Assembly (NCBI RefSeq): GCF_029873635.1
Contig: NC_080422.1
Span: forward strand, 5,684,001-5,748,000
Direction of reading: 5' to 3'
Length of the DNA stretch: 64,000 nucleotides
Source of the DNA: Malania oleifera
Taxonomy: Eukaryota > Streptophyta > Magnoliopsida > Santalales > Ximeniaceae
The translations under genes and the position numbers were made by a program. Below, piece after piece: positions 59,979 through 64,000 of this stretch (its first letter is position 1; each line of letters starts with the position of its first letter). The notes below the pieces were generated by a model. The model saw nothing but the letters and a program-made list of their open reading frames with translations. It made no database searches and was not told where the DNA came from.

Positions 59979-62510
59979 TTCTCTCTTTGAGTTATTTTAT
60001 TTTAATACATGTTGGAGCACTATTAAATCTAGTCGTCTTTTTATTTAATGTCACTATTGAGTTTAAATTTCAGTTGAATTATTTATATTAATTGCTTTAA
60101 TTCTCTCTTTTGTTTTGAATCTTAAGTGTTTGGTTGAGTTAATATTTATTATTAAGTTTAGTTTGTTTCTTTATTTGAAATTTTTGTTGGAATGAAATTT
60201 TATTTGAGTTGTTCTTATTATTAAAGTCAGTTTGTTTCCCTTTTTATTTAATGCCAGTAAATTTAGTTTAAGTTAGATTACGTGTTGAGTTTGTCTTGCT
60301 GCATTTTACTTCATTATCATTGCCACACTTATTTTAATATTTACTTTGGGGTTAGCTATTGAATTGAGCATTTTTTTTTTAGTATTGTTAGGTTGTTATT
60401 TCATCATTTTGTTTAAGTTTGTCATATAGCTTAGTTTATTTTTGTTTAAGATCTTGTTTGCTTTATTTCTTTATTTAAGTTATTATCATATTGAGTTTAG
60501 TTTGTTTTTTAATGAGTCTTGTTTGCTTATTTTTTTGGAGTCAAGTTATCATTGTGTTGAGTTGGGTGTTTAATCTTAAGTCATTATTGAGGTTTAATTT
60601 TAGTTTATCTTTGTTTAGTTAGTGAGTTGTTTGGTTGGTTTTATGCGTGTTAAATCTTTAGTTTAGGTTTTGCGTCATTTCAATTTCAAAACAAACTTTC
60701 AAAAATCCCAAGATTTCGAATCTGAACCATGTTCAGTAAAATTTGTTTTCTTATTTTCGTCTCCTATTTCGCGCTAGTTTAGAACTAATTTGCATTCCCC
60801 GTGGAGACGGTCTGGCCTATTTGGGCTAATTATTACACGACGTAACTCCTATATTTGAGATAGCCCTAATGCTACTCATTTTTAGAAGTGAGTCACTATT
60901 AAGCCTGAAAGTGGCTTCCAAAGCTTAGGAGCAGGAGGCATCTAATGGTAAAAAAAATAATAGCTCAATTAAAACTTGGTCAAGAAATCTTGGTCAATGG
61001 AAATGAGAGGTCACCTTAGAATAAAGATGTAAACTACCAGCCTAATTTTCAAGCCTAATAAGTGGGGAAGTGAAGGGGTGCAACACCAAAATTATGGAGA
61101 GAGGGAGTGCAACCCTTTGGAATCAAGGCAATCTAACTCCCTCCAACTTAAAGACACATGACATCAATTGCATGGAGAAAACTTTAAGAGAGTTACGGGA
61201 TAAACTCATTTCTATACACCGTTGCCTTTCCCTATCACCTCTTTTTCCATCTCTAACTTGAGCATTGGAGAGATCCAGGAGTACATATGGGTCTTCCGAG
61301 CTTCTTCCTCTTCGCAGGTTATCAAGAATGCAGTTTAGTCCTGCTAGTTTTGGCAGCAACACAGGTAAATAGCCATAACACTGGACCTATAACATGATGT
61401 CCATAGGATCTTAGAGTTGACTACGAGTAATCCATCCATTTAATTCTCCTGCTGATGGACAAAATATTAAAGTTTAAAGGCATAATAATTCTATTCCCAT
61501 CCTTTACAAGATCACATTTCCTTCCCATTGTATGGCAATTAGGAAAAAAAAAAGTGTTTTCATGGAAACTCCTCTCTATCAAACTTCTTTCCCTTAGCAT
61601 CGCTATAGATATAGCATATTCACTACACCCTGCACCCAATGCTTGAATAAAGAAAAAACAATTCAAAAAGTTGGCTATAAATGTACATATAAGTAGAAAC
61701 CAAAGAATATCACAATCAAAACATGTGAAGCACCTATAACAAAAATTTTACCCTATGTTTAGGAACCTCGAATTCAGACCTTAGATTCGGATTTGTATGT
61801 ATTTGGATCCAAATCCTAGGCCCGAAATCAATGCTCCTAAACACAATCTCAGACTCTCAGTGTAATTTTTTCAATGAAAATAAATTGAAAAGGATGCAAA
61901 TGTATACCATTCCCAGGAACCCTTAAACACGCAACCAATCTTTTCTTCTCATCCGTGCACTTATTAGATGAATCACATTCTTCCCCCTCAGCACTCTCCT
62001 TCCTCAATGGTGCTGATTTGATGGATGTCTCTTTAGATTTTAACCCCCCGCCGTGTTTATCCTTAGATTCCTCACTTGATACAGCAGACTTGTCTGTTTG
62101 CACATCATTAGTTTCTTTCACCCCAAATTGCTTGCTCGAATTGCTCTTACCCAAGGAACTCTCGACCCCATCCTTCAATTTACCAGCTGGATTTTCATCC
62201 TCTTTCACTTTGTCTTCTTTAACCATTGAATCCAAAACGGGCTTTGGTCTGCCCATTTTCTCATCTGAACTATTCTTCTTGTTTGAACTCAGTGGACTCT
62301 TTGGATCAAACCCAGTGTTTACAGCTGATTTCCCCTAAATTCAAAAACCTAAAACAGATAAAATACTATCCCAATTTGATGAATCAAGCACATTCAATCA
62401 AAACTATACTTCCTATCAGTTCTTTTTACCTCTAAATCGGCACCAGAGGAACAATAGTCGCCCACAAGTAGACCCAGAAACAATACCACCAGAGCATGGT
62501 TCATCTCCAT
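25653..62510 (-). CDS. single-pass membrane protein, DUF7356-like, four coding exons
   Basis: Joining 62510-62430, 62334-61908, 26853-26726 and 26123-25653 on the minus strand gives 1,107 nt, 368 residues, with every junction GT..AG and in frame. The predicted protein has a signal peptide (1 to about 22, [17 protein letters not shown]); a Lys/Ser/Glu-rich low-complexity stretch (28-140); a Cys-containing block (about 145-170, [15 protein letters not shown]) followed by a beta-rich block (171-215, [18 protein letters not shown]); one membrane helix (about 269-290) followed by basic RRKH; and an acidic cytosolic tail with [15 protein letters not shown], ending in GWKD. This matches my memory of a conserved plant transmembrane family of unknown function; I do not know its role. 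The start ATG has an in-frame stop upstream. The second intron is about 35 kb and full of retrotransposons, none of which damages the exons. Confidence 0.85.
26124..26725 (-). other. intron 3 of the host gene
   Basis: 602 bp, donor GTACAG, acceptor GATGCAG, phase 0. No insertion recognised inside. Confidence 0.8.
26726..26853 (-). CDS. coding exon 3 (after the 35-kb intron)
   Basis: 128 nt between acceptor TTTCCCAG and donor AAG|GTACAG. The phase matches exon 2 exactly, and the joined text ..[20 protein letters not shown] reads continuously. This supports splicing over 35,054 bp. The in-frame ATG upstream of the acceptor is intronic. Confidence 0.85.
26854..30384. other. intron sequence without clear elements
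   Basis: Contains a (GT)n run near 27,536-27,560 and an (AT)n run near 28,437-28,466. Two blocks rich in 'aatcaaaattt' and 'gattcaaatcaatt' (29,170-29,260 and 29,880-30,060) flank a tRNA-like phrase at 29,672. The C-rich stretch at 27,590-27,770 has no clear coding signal. Confidence 0.35.
29665..29750 (+). other. tRNA-like fragment, uncertain
   Basis: GCTCAATGGTAGAGCA resembles a tRNA D-arm/A-box. The expected T-arm is only weakly suggested by GATCCAAAGTTC near 29,731 and no acceptor stem is evident. This could be a tRNA relic or part of a SINE. Confidence 0.2.
30385..32750 (+). pseudogene. decayed Ty1/copia gag-pol remnant
   Basis: Fragments appear in order but in shifting frames with many stops. 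Gag is at 30,405-30,700 ([20 protein letters not shown]). A degraded gag C-terminal region lies at 31,250-31,560. The protease neighbourhood is at 31,748-31,775 (a decayed Asp-Ser-Ala-Thr-x-His-His-Met signature). The GAG-pre-integrase phrase [16 protein letters not shown] is near 32,122-32,170, and integrase start text ([20 protein letters not shown], then [20 protein letters not shown]) at 32,255-32,440. RT and RNase H are absent, and no LTRs were recognised. It sits in the giant intron, antisense to the host gene. Confidence 0.7.
32198..32701 (+). repeat. 252-bp tandem duplication in copia integrase region
   Basis: TAGTTCCTACTTTGAGATTTG starts at 32,198 and again at 32,450, and the two units stay highly similar to about 32,701. 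A truncated extra start lies at 32,152. The duplicated text covers the integrase zinc-binding and first catalytic area. Confidence 0.85.
32751..33361. other. intron spacer
   Basis: No coding signal. It ends in host sequence whose last bases together with ATGCC form the target site of the following gypsy element. Confidence 0.4.
33367..33763 (+). repeat. 5' LTR of the Tat element
   Basis: 397 bp, from TAATATACCCC (TG start decayed to TA) to CCCGCAACA. It matches the 3' LTR along its length but lacks the 30-bp duplication present there. Confidence 0.9.
33551..33559 (+). promoter_or_regulatory. TATA box of the 5' LTR
   Basis: TATAAAAGG in the LTR, conserved in the 3' LTR at 43,106-43,114; probable promoter for the gag-pol RNA. 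Confidence 0.7.
33766..33783 (+). other. primer-binding site of the Tat element
   Basis: TGGCGCCATCTGTGGGAA, two bases after the LTR end. Plant gypsy elements commonly carry TGGCGCC-type sites here. I did not assign the tRNA. Confidence 0.7.
33832..34764 (+). pseudogene. Tat gag (capsid), truncated by a stop
   Basis: 310 residues. A coiled-coil-like N-terminal part (residues about 40-130, [20 protein letters not shown] and [15 protein letters not shown]) precedes the Retrotrans_gag domain from about residue 162 ([19 protein letters not shown], then [19 protein letters not shown]). Gag forms the particle that houses reverse transcription. The frame breaks at 34,765. Downstream in other frames comes a basic stretch and, near 35,050-35,140, a [20 protein letters not shown] motif, the usual Tat zinc-finger region but lacking its first Cys. 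Related gag text interrupted by a copia lies at 48.6-54.5 kb. Confidence 0.85.
34765..35399 (+). pseudogene. Tat gag C-terminal region, broken
   Basis: Continues gag in shifted frames: KR-rich text at 34,830-35,040, the [14 protein letters not shown] zinc-finger-like motif, then a linker frame at 35,148-35,399 ([19 protein letters not shown]). Stops near 35,052 and 35,398 interrupt it. Confidence 0.7.
35400..35940 (+). pseudogene. Tat aspartic protease region
   Basis: At 35,440-35,500 the frame reads [20 protein letters not shown], where D-N-G-S-S is the aspartic protease active-site motif of this lineage. A stop follows, and the rest of the domain continues in the frame 35,609-35,938 ([38 protein letters not shown]). 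The enzyme would cut the polyprotein. Frameshifts near 35,500-35,600 disable it. Confidence 0.8.
35848..36778 (+). pseudogene. Tat reverse transcriptase, mutated active site
   Basis: Fingers and palm are readable at 35,848-36,546: [52 protein letters not shown] (first catalytic Asp), [15 protein letters not shown] frameshift near 36,490 follows. The catalytic loop is at 36,572 in the next frame and reads Y-V-D-E-M-L-V-K-S, where the family has Y-x-D-D: the second catalytic Asp is Glu. A further frame break occurs at 36,740-36,780. The enzyme copies RNA to DNA; this copy should be dead. Confidence 0.9.
36775..37164 (+). pseudogene. Tat first RNase H domain (gypsy type)
   Basis: Contains [20 protein letters not shown] and [20 protein letters not shown], then [20 protein letters not shown]. 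The stop at 37,162 interrupts it, and [19 protein letters not shown] continues at 37,168. In the Tat group this domain is usually degenerate and a second RNase H has been added. Confidence 0.8.
37390..37780 (+). pseudogene. Tat second RNase H-like domain (aRNH)
   Basis: An extra RNase H fold between the gypsy RNase H and integrase. It reads [20 protein letters not shown] (first Asp), [18 protein letters not shown] (Glu), [11 protein letters not shown] (second Asp), a stop at 37,609, then [20 protein letters not shown], where relatives have ADAL, so the fourth acidic residue appears to be Asn. Presence of this plant/archaeal-type RNase H is the published hallmark of the Tat group. Confidence 0.85.
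37981..39040 (+). pseudogene. Tat integrase, mutated
   Basis: The HHCC zinc-binding part is at 37,990-38,150 ([29 protein letters not shown]). The catalytic core starts [13 protein letters not shown], with Asn where the first catalytic Asp of the DDE triad is expected. [12 protein letters not shown] near 38,390 keeps the second Asp. A stop at 38,380 and frameshifts split the rest; [20 protein letters not shown] and [19 protein letters not shown] at 38,522-38,734 belong to the C-terminal half, with further traces to about 39,040. Confidence 0.85.
39350..40821 (-). pseudogene. antisense gene of the Tat element (PF04195-like)
   Basis: Lies on the strand opposite gag-pol. The first part (40,821-40,420) reads [60 protein letters not shown], which I recognise as the plant 'putative gypsy-type transposon' domain (PF04195). 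After stops near 40,420 it continues as [14 protein letters not shown] and [13 protein letters not shown] (about 40,400-40,300). A second coding part (40,098-39,544) has a lysine run like a nuclear localisation signal ([16 protein letters not shown]). Coiled-coil-like text ([20 protein letters not shown]) runs to about 39,400. Function unknown. An intron between the parts is plausible. Confidence 0.75.
41133..41141 (-). promoter_or_regulatory. TATA box for the antisense gene
   Basis: On the minus strand TTTATTTATAAAAGGCG, about 310 bases upstream of the antisense start codon at 40,821. A similar CTATTATAAGAAG lies antisense in the older Tat-like element near 55,275. Confidence 0.5.
41376..41720 (+). 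repeat. tandem arrays in the Tat 3' region (units about 50 and 33-39 bp)
   Basis: Three units with 'cttgaaactctggaggtacggcc' at 41,380-41,490, followed by about six units with 'cccaaaagatgagcacaactcattagg' at 41,512-41,720. Confidence 0.8.
41725..42215 (+). repeat. 29-bp tandem array, about 16 units
   Basis: Consensus near CACAAAGTGCCCCACGAAGAGCTGCTCGG. It keeps plus and minus frames open (for example 41,795-42,325), but these are repeat artefacts. Confidence 0.9.
42240..42790 (+). repeat. ATCGGCTCGG repeat array, higher-order unit of about 120 bp
   Basis: ATCGGCTCGG recurs about every 60 bases, with a higher-order unit of about 120 bases containing 'aagccacacacgcggagatat' and 'gacaacgcaacatgttcgg'. 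It is GC-richer than the surroundings. Confidence 0.8.
42880..42892 (+). other. polypurine tract of the Tat element
   Basis: GAAGGGGGGTAAC immediately before the 3' LTR start; plus-strand priming site. Confidence 0.75.
42893..43319 (+). repeat. 3' LTR of the Tat element
   Basis: 427 bp, TGATACCCTC to CCCGCAACA. It is 30 bases longer than the 5' LTR because 'aatgaccagagtgatycac' is duplicated around 43,010-43,060. TATA box at 43,106-43,114. Confidence 0.9.
43431..43892 (+). repeat. left LTR of the older Tat-like element
   Basis: Shares with 60,943-61,361 'ttggccaatggaaatgaaaggtcacctta', 'aactcatttctatacattgttgcctt' and 'tctaacttgagcattagagagatcc', up to GACAGCTATA. TATAAAAGG at 43,706-43,714 is a likely promoter. 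Confidence 0.7.
43954..44320 (+). repeat. LTR of gypsy fragment, left copy
   Basis: 367 bp with TG..CA ends, directly followed by a primer-binding site. It has a CT-rich segment (44,229-44,290) that the right copy lacks. Confidence 0.7.
44323..44334 (+). other. primer-binding site (initiator tRNA-Met)
   Basis: A perfect TGGTATCAGAGC two bases after the LTR end. Confidence 0.8.
44335..45560 (+). other. leader and internal remnant of the gypsy fragment
   Basis: A long CT/TTC-rich tract (44,380-44,720) is followed by a frame at 44,776-45,162 ([20 protein letters not shown]) with a His run. No domain recognised; it may be a decayed leader or gag start. Confidence 0.35.
45566..47655 (+). mobile_element. 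solo LTR (2.09 kb), CGACCGAAC family, copy B, target duplication CAAGC
   Basis: TGTTGACTCTTTGAGTCC at the start, CCAATTCCAACA at the end, with identical CAAGC at 45,561-45,565 and 47,656-47,660. It contains CGACCGAAC-type repeats at 46,030-46,410 and 'gacccggttaggagaac' repeats near 47,205-47,265. Nested in the gypsy fragment. Confidence 0.9.
47890..48110 (+). pseudogene. gypsy protease-region remnant
   Basis: Broken frames read [17 protein letters not shown] and [20 protein letters not shown]. They resemble the M-x-x-C-H-x-L-L-G-R-P and Y-x-F-x-x-N-G-K-K text that follows the protease of plant chromoviral gypsy elements. Stops and a frameshift near 47,941 interrupt it. Confidence 0.55.
48296..48590 (+). 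repeat. LTR of gypsy fragment, right copy (shortened)
   Basis: Begins TGTTGGAGAATAATTAGG and follows the left LTR up to GATGCTGCCC, lacking its CT-rich part and the terminal CA. Confidence 0.65.
48606..49148 (+). pseudogene. gag fragment of the older Tat-like element, left of copia
   Basis: Frames include [20 protein letters not shown] (compare [12 protein letters not shown] in the other Tat gag). Just before the copia insertion comes LNPPFT-stop-ELTEV, aligning with [12 protein letters not shown] of the gag at 33,832. The reading resumes at 54,044 after the copia insertion. A 26-bp phrase 'gggagcaatcagcatcrgcraacaatact' is duplicated at 49,046-49,103. Confidence 0.65.
49149..49710 (+). repeat. 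left LTR of the copia element
   Basis: Direct orientation, from TATTAGCAATGC to CAGAAATACTAT (the true LTR end may lie up to about 15 bases further). It contains CCGTCGACAG-type repeats at 49,190-49,315 and a TTTAAATACCCC TATA-like site near 49,637. Confidence 0.85.
49741..49752 (+). other. primer-binding site (initiator tRNA-Met)
   Basis: A perfect TGGTATCAGAGC about 30 bases after the end of LTR homology, preceded by a T-rich run. Confidence 0.85.
49844..50910 (+). pseudogene. copia gag and protease start, broken
   Basis: Gag text: [37 protein letters not shown], stop at 50,204, then [20 protein letters not shown] and [21 protein letters not shown] Gln-rich segment follows (50,531-50,760), then a zinc knuckle [12 protein letters not shown]. 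Three or more stops and at least one frameshift. Gag builds the particle. The start ATG is probably at 49,844 or close by ([16 protein letters not shown]). Confidence 0.75.
50890..51800 (+). pseudogene. copia protease and integrase, broken
   Basis: A decayed protease signature ([19 protein letters not shown]) appears near 50,915. GAG-pre-integrase text ([19 protein letters not shown]) comes at 51,210-51,270. Integrase follows: [36 protein letters not shown] (first catalytic Asp), [15 protein letters not shown] (second Asp), then [13 protein letters not shown], where relatives have a Glu in NGVAERKHR; here the region is deleted or altered. Stop at about 51,790. Confidence 0.8.
51802..53435 (+). 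pseudogene. copia integrase C-terminal half and reverse transcriptase, truncated
   Basis: 51,802-52,170 carries the integrase C-terminal part ([39 protein letters not shown]). 52,212-52,787 is the Pro/Ser/His-rich linker, including a 48-base exact tandem repeat at 52,409-52,500. RT is at 52,812-53,342: [40 protein letters not shown] (first catalytic Asp), [16 protein letters not shown] and an intact YVDD. A frameshift just after YVDD leads to [16 protein letters not shown] and GLHLSQY, where the inverted LTR cuts it. RNase H is absent. Confidence 0.85.
53436..54038 (-). repeat. right LTR of the copia element, inverted
   Basis: 603 bp, the reverse complement of the left LTR over its full length, with about 50-60 extra bases of CCGTCGACAG-type repeat. 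It starts inside the RT gene and ends at the AGTAC duplication. Confidence 0.9.
54044..54540 (+). pseudogene. gag fragment of the older Tat-like element, right of copia
   Basis: Reads [10 protein letters not shown], then after one extra [21 protein letters not shown], and further on EFSSR-type text ([16 protein letters not shown]). It parallels [20 protein letters not shown] and [14 protein letters not shown] of the other Tat gag. Stops throughout. Confidence 0.75.
54570..55322 (-). pseudogene. antisense-gene remnant of the older Tat-like element
   Basis: Minus-strand frame 54,999-54,778 ([40 protein letters not shown]) looks like the helical C-terminal part of the Tat antisense protein. Further upstream, 55,362-55,075 has no domain; an antisense TATA-like CTATTATAAG is near 55,275. 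The PF04195-like part is not seen, probably deleted. Confidence 0.4.
55328..57399 (+). mobile_element. solo LTR (2.07 kb), CGACCGAAC family, copy C, target duplication GACCC
   Basis: It starts TGTTGACATGATAGGTCA and ends GGGTTGCACCAAAGCTAACA, with identical GACCC at 55,323-55,327 and 57,400-57,404. CGGGCACCCGAAC and CGACCGAAC repeats fill 55,820-56,190. 'cccggttaggaaagttaggtg' lies near 57,045, as in copy B. There is no internal region. Confidence 0.9.
57480..58134 (+). repeat. tandem repeat array of the older Tat-like element, left part
   Basis: Diverged units of about 28-32 bases around GACAGATGAGCTCTGCTCATAA, roughly 20 copies. The theme of a short inverted phrase (GAGC..GCTC) is shared with the array at 41,512-41,720. 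Split by the TRIM at 58,140. Confidence 0.8.
58140..58440 (-). mobile_element. TRIM, complete, 73-bp LTRs, target duplication AATGA
   Basis: 301 bp. Two LTRs of 73 bp (58,140-58,212 and 58,368-58,440) both begin TGTTAGAATACCACTTTACC and end TAACA. The flanks are identical AATGA (58,135-58,139; 58,441-58,445). Right before the second LTR, TGGTATGAGAGC on the minus strand is the tRNA-Met primer-binding site with one mismatch, so the element is in minus orientation. It has no coding capacity and depends on enzymes of other elements. Confidence 0.92.
58446..58880 (+). repeat. tandem repeats of the older Tat-like element, right part
   Basis: Continuation of the GAGCTCTGCTCATAA units, then diverged 'ggctcaaattttctagctc' units at 58,680-58,810, comparable to the ATCGGCTCGG array of the intact Tat element. 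Confidence 0.65.
58882..60850 (+). mobile_element. long LTR-like insertion, borders uncertain
   Basis: The style of the sequence is that of a plant long LTR: two 'cgtaaytctctcatccgacctccgat' repeats (59,104 and 59,284), a long (CT)n leader, then T-rich text ending with 'ttgcattccccgtggagacgg'. TG at 58,882 is a possible start. I could not find a matching target duplication. No coding domain. Confidence 0.4.
59894..59975. repeat. (CT)n microsatellite
   Basis: A long CT run with short CCCTCATT interruptions. Confidence 0.9.
60943..61361 (+). repeat. right LTR of the older Tat-like element
   Basis: Matches 43,431-43,892 throughout with many differences and ends GGCAGCAACA. It is preceded by a purine-rich tract at 60,924-60,942. 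Confidence 0.7.
61362..61907. other. donor-side part of giant intron 2
   Basis: No element recognised; appears to be original intron sequence next to exon 2. Confidence 0.4.
61908..62334 (-). CDS. coding exon 2 (low-complexity region and Cys motif)
   Basis: 427 nt after acceptor ATTTAG; ends with donor G|GTATAC at 61,908/61,907, phase 1. It encodes the charged ectodomain and most of the [15 protein letters not shown] block. The last codon is split: G here plus AA from the next exon gives Glu. Confidence 0.85.
62430..62510 (-). CDS. coding exon 1 (signal peptide)
   Basis: 27 codons from ATG at 62,510 to GAG at 62,430, followed by donor GTAAAAAG. It encodes the hydrophobic signal peptide and the first residues of the mature protein. 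Phase 0 exit into a 95-bp intron. Confidence 0.85.
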
Positions 62511-62870
62511 CTTTTGGCAGAAACCCACTTCCACTTACTAAATCAGAAGCCTATGTTAATGGCACCGGAACCTAGATTCCAAACAAAAAGAGAGTAATTT
62601 TGGTTTTTCAGATGAACAACGTATGAACTATGAACAACTTCCCTATTGTTTTCCGATTTATTTTCTGGGTATGGAAAAGAAATTACTAACTGATAAAAGA
62701 ATTAAGGAAATCACTAACCTTGGAGTCTTCAAAAGTGGCTTACTTGAGGGATTAGCCATGACTACTCTACCATCGGATCTCATCATAACAGAAGCGTGAT
62801 GCATTGTGGGGTTAGCAGTAAAATTAGAAATGTAGTCAAGTCAAGCGAAGAAAAAATTAAACTATAAATG
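62511..62870 (-). promoter_or_regulatory. probable 5' leader of the host gene with upstream ORF
   Basis: On the minus strand, ATGCATCACGCTTCTGTTAT at about 62,803 opens a short frame (MHHASVMMRSDGRVVMANPS..) that meets a donor-like AAG|GTTAGTG near 62,719. An acceptor-like GGAATCTAG lies near 62,573, 60-odd bases before the start codon. If spliced, the upstream frame would stop after about 33 codons, making it an upstream ORF. No transcript evidence; it could also be the beginning of something else. Confidence 0.3.
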
Positions 62871-63440
62871 AAGATAACAAACAAACGGAGAGAAGCTTCA
62901 AAAGATGAGATCTCTTGTAAAGAAAAGGTGGAGAATACCTTCCATGCGTGGACACTGGACACAAGTCAAGTGGAGAATACCTTTTTGTCTTGGTTGGTTG
63001 TTTAGGTTGTTTTTGGGATTGTTTTAATTTTTTTATTTGTAATCTCACAATTATTTGTCTTCTAATCACGGCATTCCTCTATGAAAAGTGAGATCATATT
63101 AATAATTTTTTTAATTTTATTAAAAAAATAAAGTAGAATGCGAATGGTTTCATTTACTCTTTATAATTTGCTACTTAAGTTAGAAAATATATTATATTTA
63201 TTTTTTTAAGTATTTATTTATTTATTTATTTTAATACTCAAATATTAAATGGTGGAATTTATGATAAGATTTTAACTTGATGTCTTGAGATGGGACATCA
63301 TTTATTAATTACTAGATAAGCATTTGCGATTCATTATATCATTTTTAATTAGAAAATATGTTAAGTTAATTAAATAAGAAAAATCTTATTCTTACAAACT
63401 TATCTAATCAATTATCATATCTTACTTTAAAAAAAAAAAA
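62871..63440. other. upstream flank of the host gene
   Basis: AT-rich. GTGGAGAATACCTT occurs twice (62,928 and 62,971). No gene recognised. Confidence 0.4.
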
Positions 63441-63469
63441 AATTACAATTTGATTGAATAAGGGGAAAA

Positions 63470-64000
63470 AACCCTAATATAATTATCTATATTCACTCGT
63501 CCAACTTAAATTTATCACAAACTCACTCAAACAAGTGAATGAACATAAGAGCAAGATGTGATGATCCTAAAGAAATAAAATTCAACTTTAATACATACAT
63601 GCCATAAATTAAATAAAGATGTTATTCGCCCGATCACGCTCCAATCGTGACTTAAAAATATATACAATTTGATAAAATTAAGAAGAAAAAAAACCTTACA
63701 CATCCATGTAAATTATAAGAGCAGAAAGTAATAGTCTTTGAAGAAGTAAACTCAACTTCAATACAGGTTTTATATTTAAATGAAGATGTTAAACGTTGGA
63801 TCCAATCAGCCACAAATCCAATTTAAAAACACATGTGGAAAAAATCTTTTATAATTTCATGCACAACTCACCAATCGACTCAAACCTACCATGAACCTGC
63901 CAAATCAAGTGAATGAACATAAATCCCACACGTGACAACCCAGGAAGAAGTAAAACCTAACTTTAATAAATGTAATGAGTTAAATGAAGATGTTATTAAG
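63470..64000. repeat. imperfect tandem repeat reaching the window edge
   Basis: The phrase 'aagaartaaaactcaactttaatac..taaatgaagatgttat' recurs at about 63,570, 63,745 and 63,945, giving units of about 185-190 bases. 'caagtgaatgaacataa' occurs at 63,533 and 63,911. The array continues beyond the window. Confidence 0.6.

Larger units (their letters stand above)
43431..61361 (+). mobile_element. older Tat-like element, repeatedly invaded
   Basis: Related LTR-like ends at 43,431-43,892 and 60,943-61,361 enclose fragments of a Tat-type element: gag pieces (48,606-49,148 and 54,044-54,540), antisense-gene remains (54,570-55,322), and tandem repeats built on 'gatgagctctgctcata' (57,480-58,760). 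pol has been lost. A purine-rich CTTAGGAGCAGGAGGCATC precedes the right LTR. No convincing target duplication is left. Inserted into it are a gypsy fragment with a solo LTR, a copia, another solo LTR, a TRIM, and a further LTR-like piece. Confidence 0.6.
26854..61907 (-). other. giant intron 2 (35,054 bp) of the host gene
   Basis: Donor GTATAC at 61,907-61,902 and acceptor TTTCCCAG ending at 26,854. It holds a decayed copia, two Tat-type gypsy elements, a copia with inverted LTRs, solo LTRs and a TRIM. Most full elements lie on the plus strand, antisense to the gene. Unique-looking intron sequence remains at 26,854-30,384 and 61,362-61,907. Confidence 0.75.

Noticed and set aside
61849-61907. 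Extension of exon 2 frame past the donor site
   Set aside because: The frame stays open for 20 codons, but GTATAC at 61,907 joins in phase with exon 3 and gives the conserved continuation.

Overview
This is nuclear DNA of a flowering plant, most likely a eudicot. It is AT-rich, carries spliced coding exons, and is dominated by LTR retrotransposons, solo LTRs, TRIMs, a SINE-like element and microsatellites. I see no bacterial-style operons, CRISPR arrays or rRNA genes. All identifications come from reading the sequence; nothing was searched against a database.

The only host gene I can build runs on the minus strand from about 62,510 down to 25,653. Four coding exons join in frame with GT..AG borders into a 368-residue protein: signal peptide, Lys/Glu/Ser-rich stretch, conserved Cys-containing ectodomain, one membrane helix, and an acidic Trp-rich tail. 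It resembles a plant transmembrane family of unknown function (DUF7356-like, from memory). Its second intron is about 35 kb (26,854-61,907) and holds most of the transposons in the right half of the window.

Left region (1-25.6 kb): solo or partial LTRs of two long-LTR families (1.3-3.9, 4.2-7.6, 7.8-9.9, 12.9-15.1, 15.9-16.7 kb), a TRIM-like fragment (12.5 kb), a copia remnant whose gag N-terminal segment is inverted (16.6-17.8 kb), three related fold-back elements (0.5, 18.7, 22.3 kb), a MITE-like element (20.3 kb), a SINE-like element with a 12-bp target duplication (24.5 kb), and a GC-rich promoter-like island with four CACGTG G-boxes and no gene (22.7-23.2 kb).

Inside the giant intron: a decayed copia polyprotein (30.4-32.7 kb), a complete but mutated Tat-lineage Ty3/gypsy element with ATGCC target duplications (33,367-43,319), and an older Tat-like element (about 43,431-61,361) that received many insertions. 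These are a gypsy fragment carrying its own solo LTR, a copia element bounded by INVERTED LTRs with a clean AGTAC duplication (49,149-54,038), a 2.07-kb solo LTR (55,328-57,399), a perfect 301-bp TRIM (58,140-58,440), and a further long LTR-like segment (58.9-60.85 kb).

The most unusual items are the copia element with inverted LTRs, the 35-kb transposon-stuffed intron, the inverted gag segment, and the antisense gene with its own TATA box in the 3' half of the Tat element.
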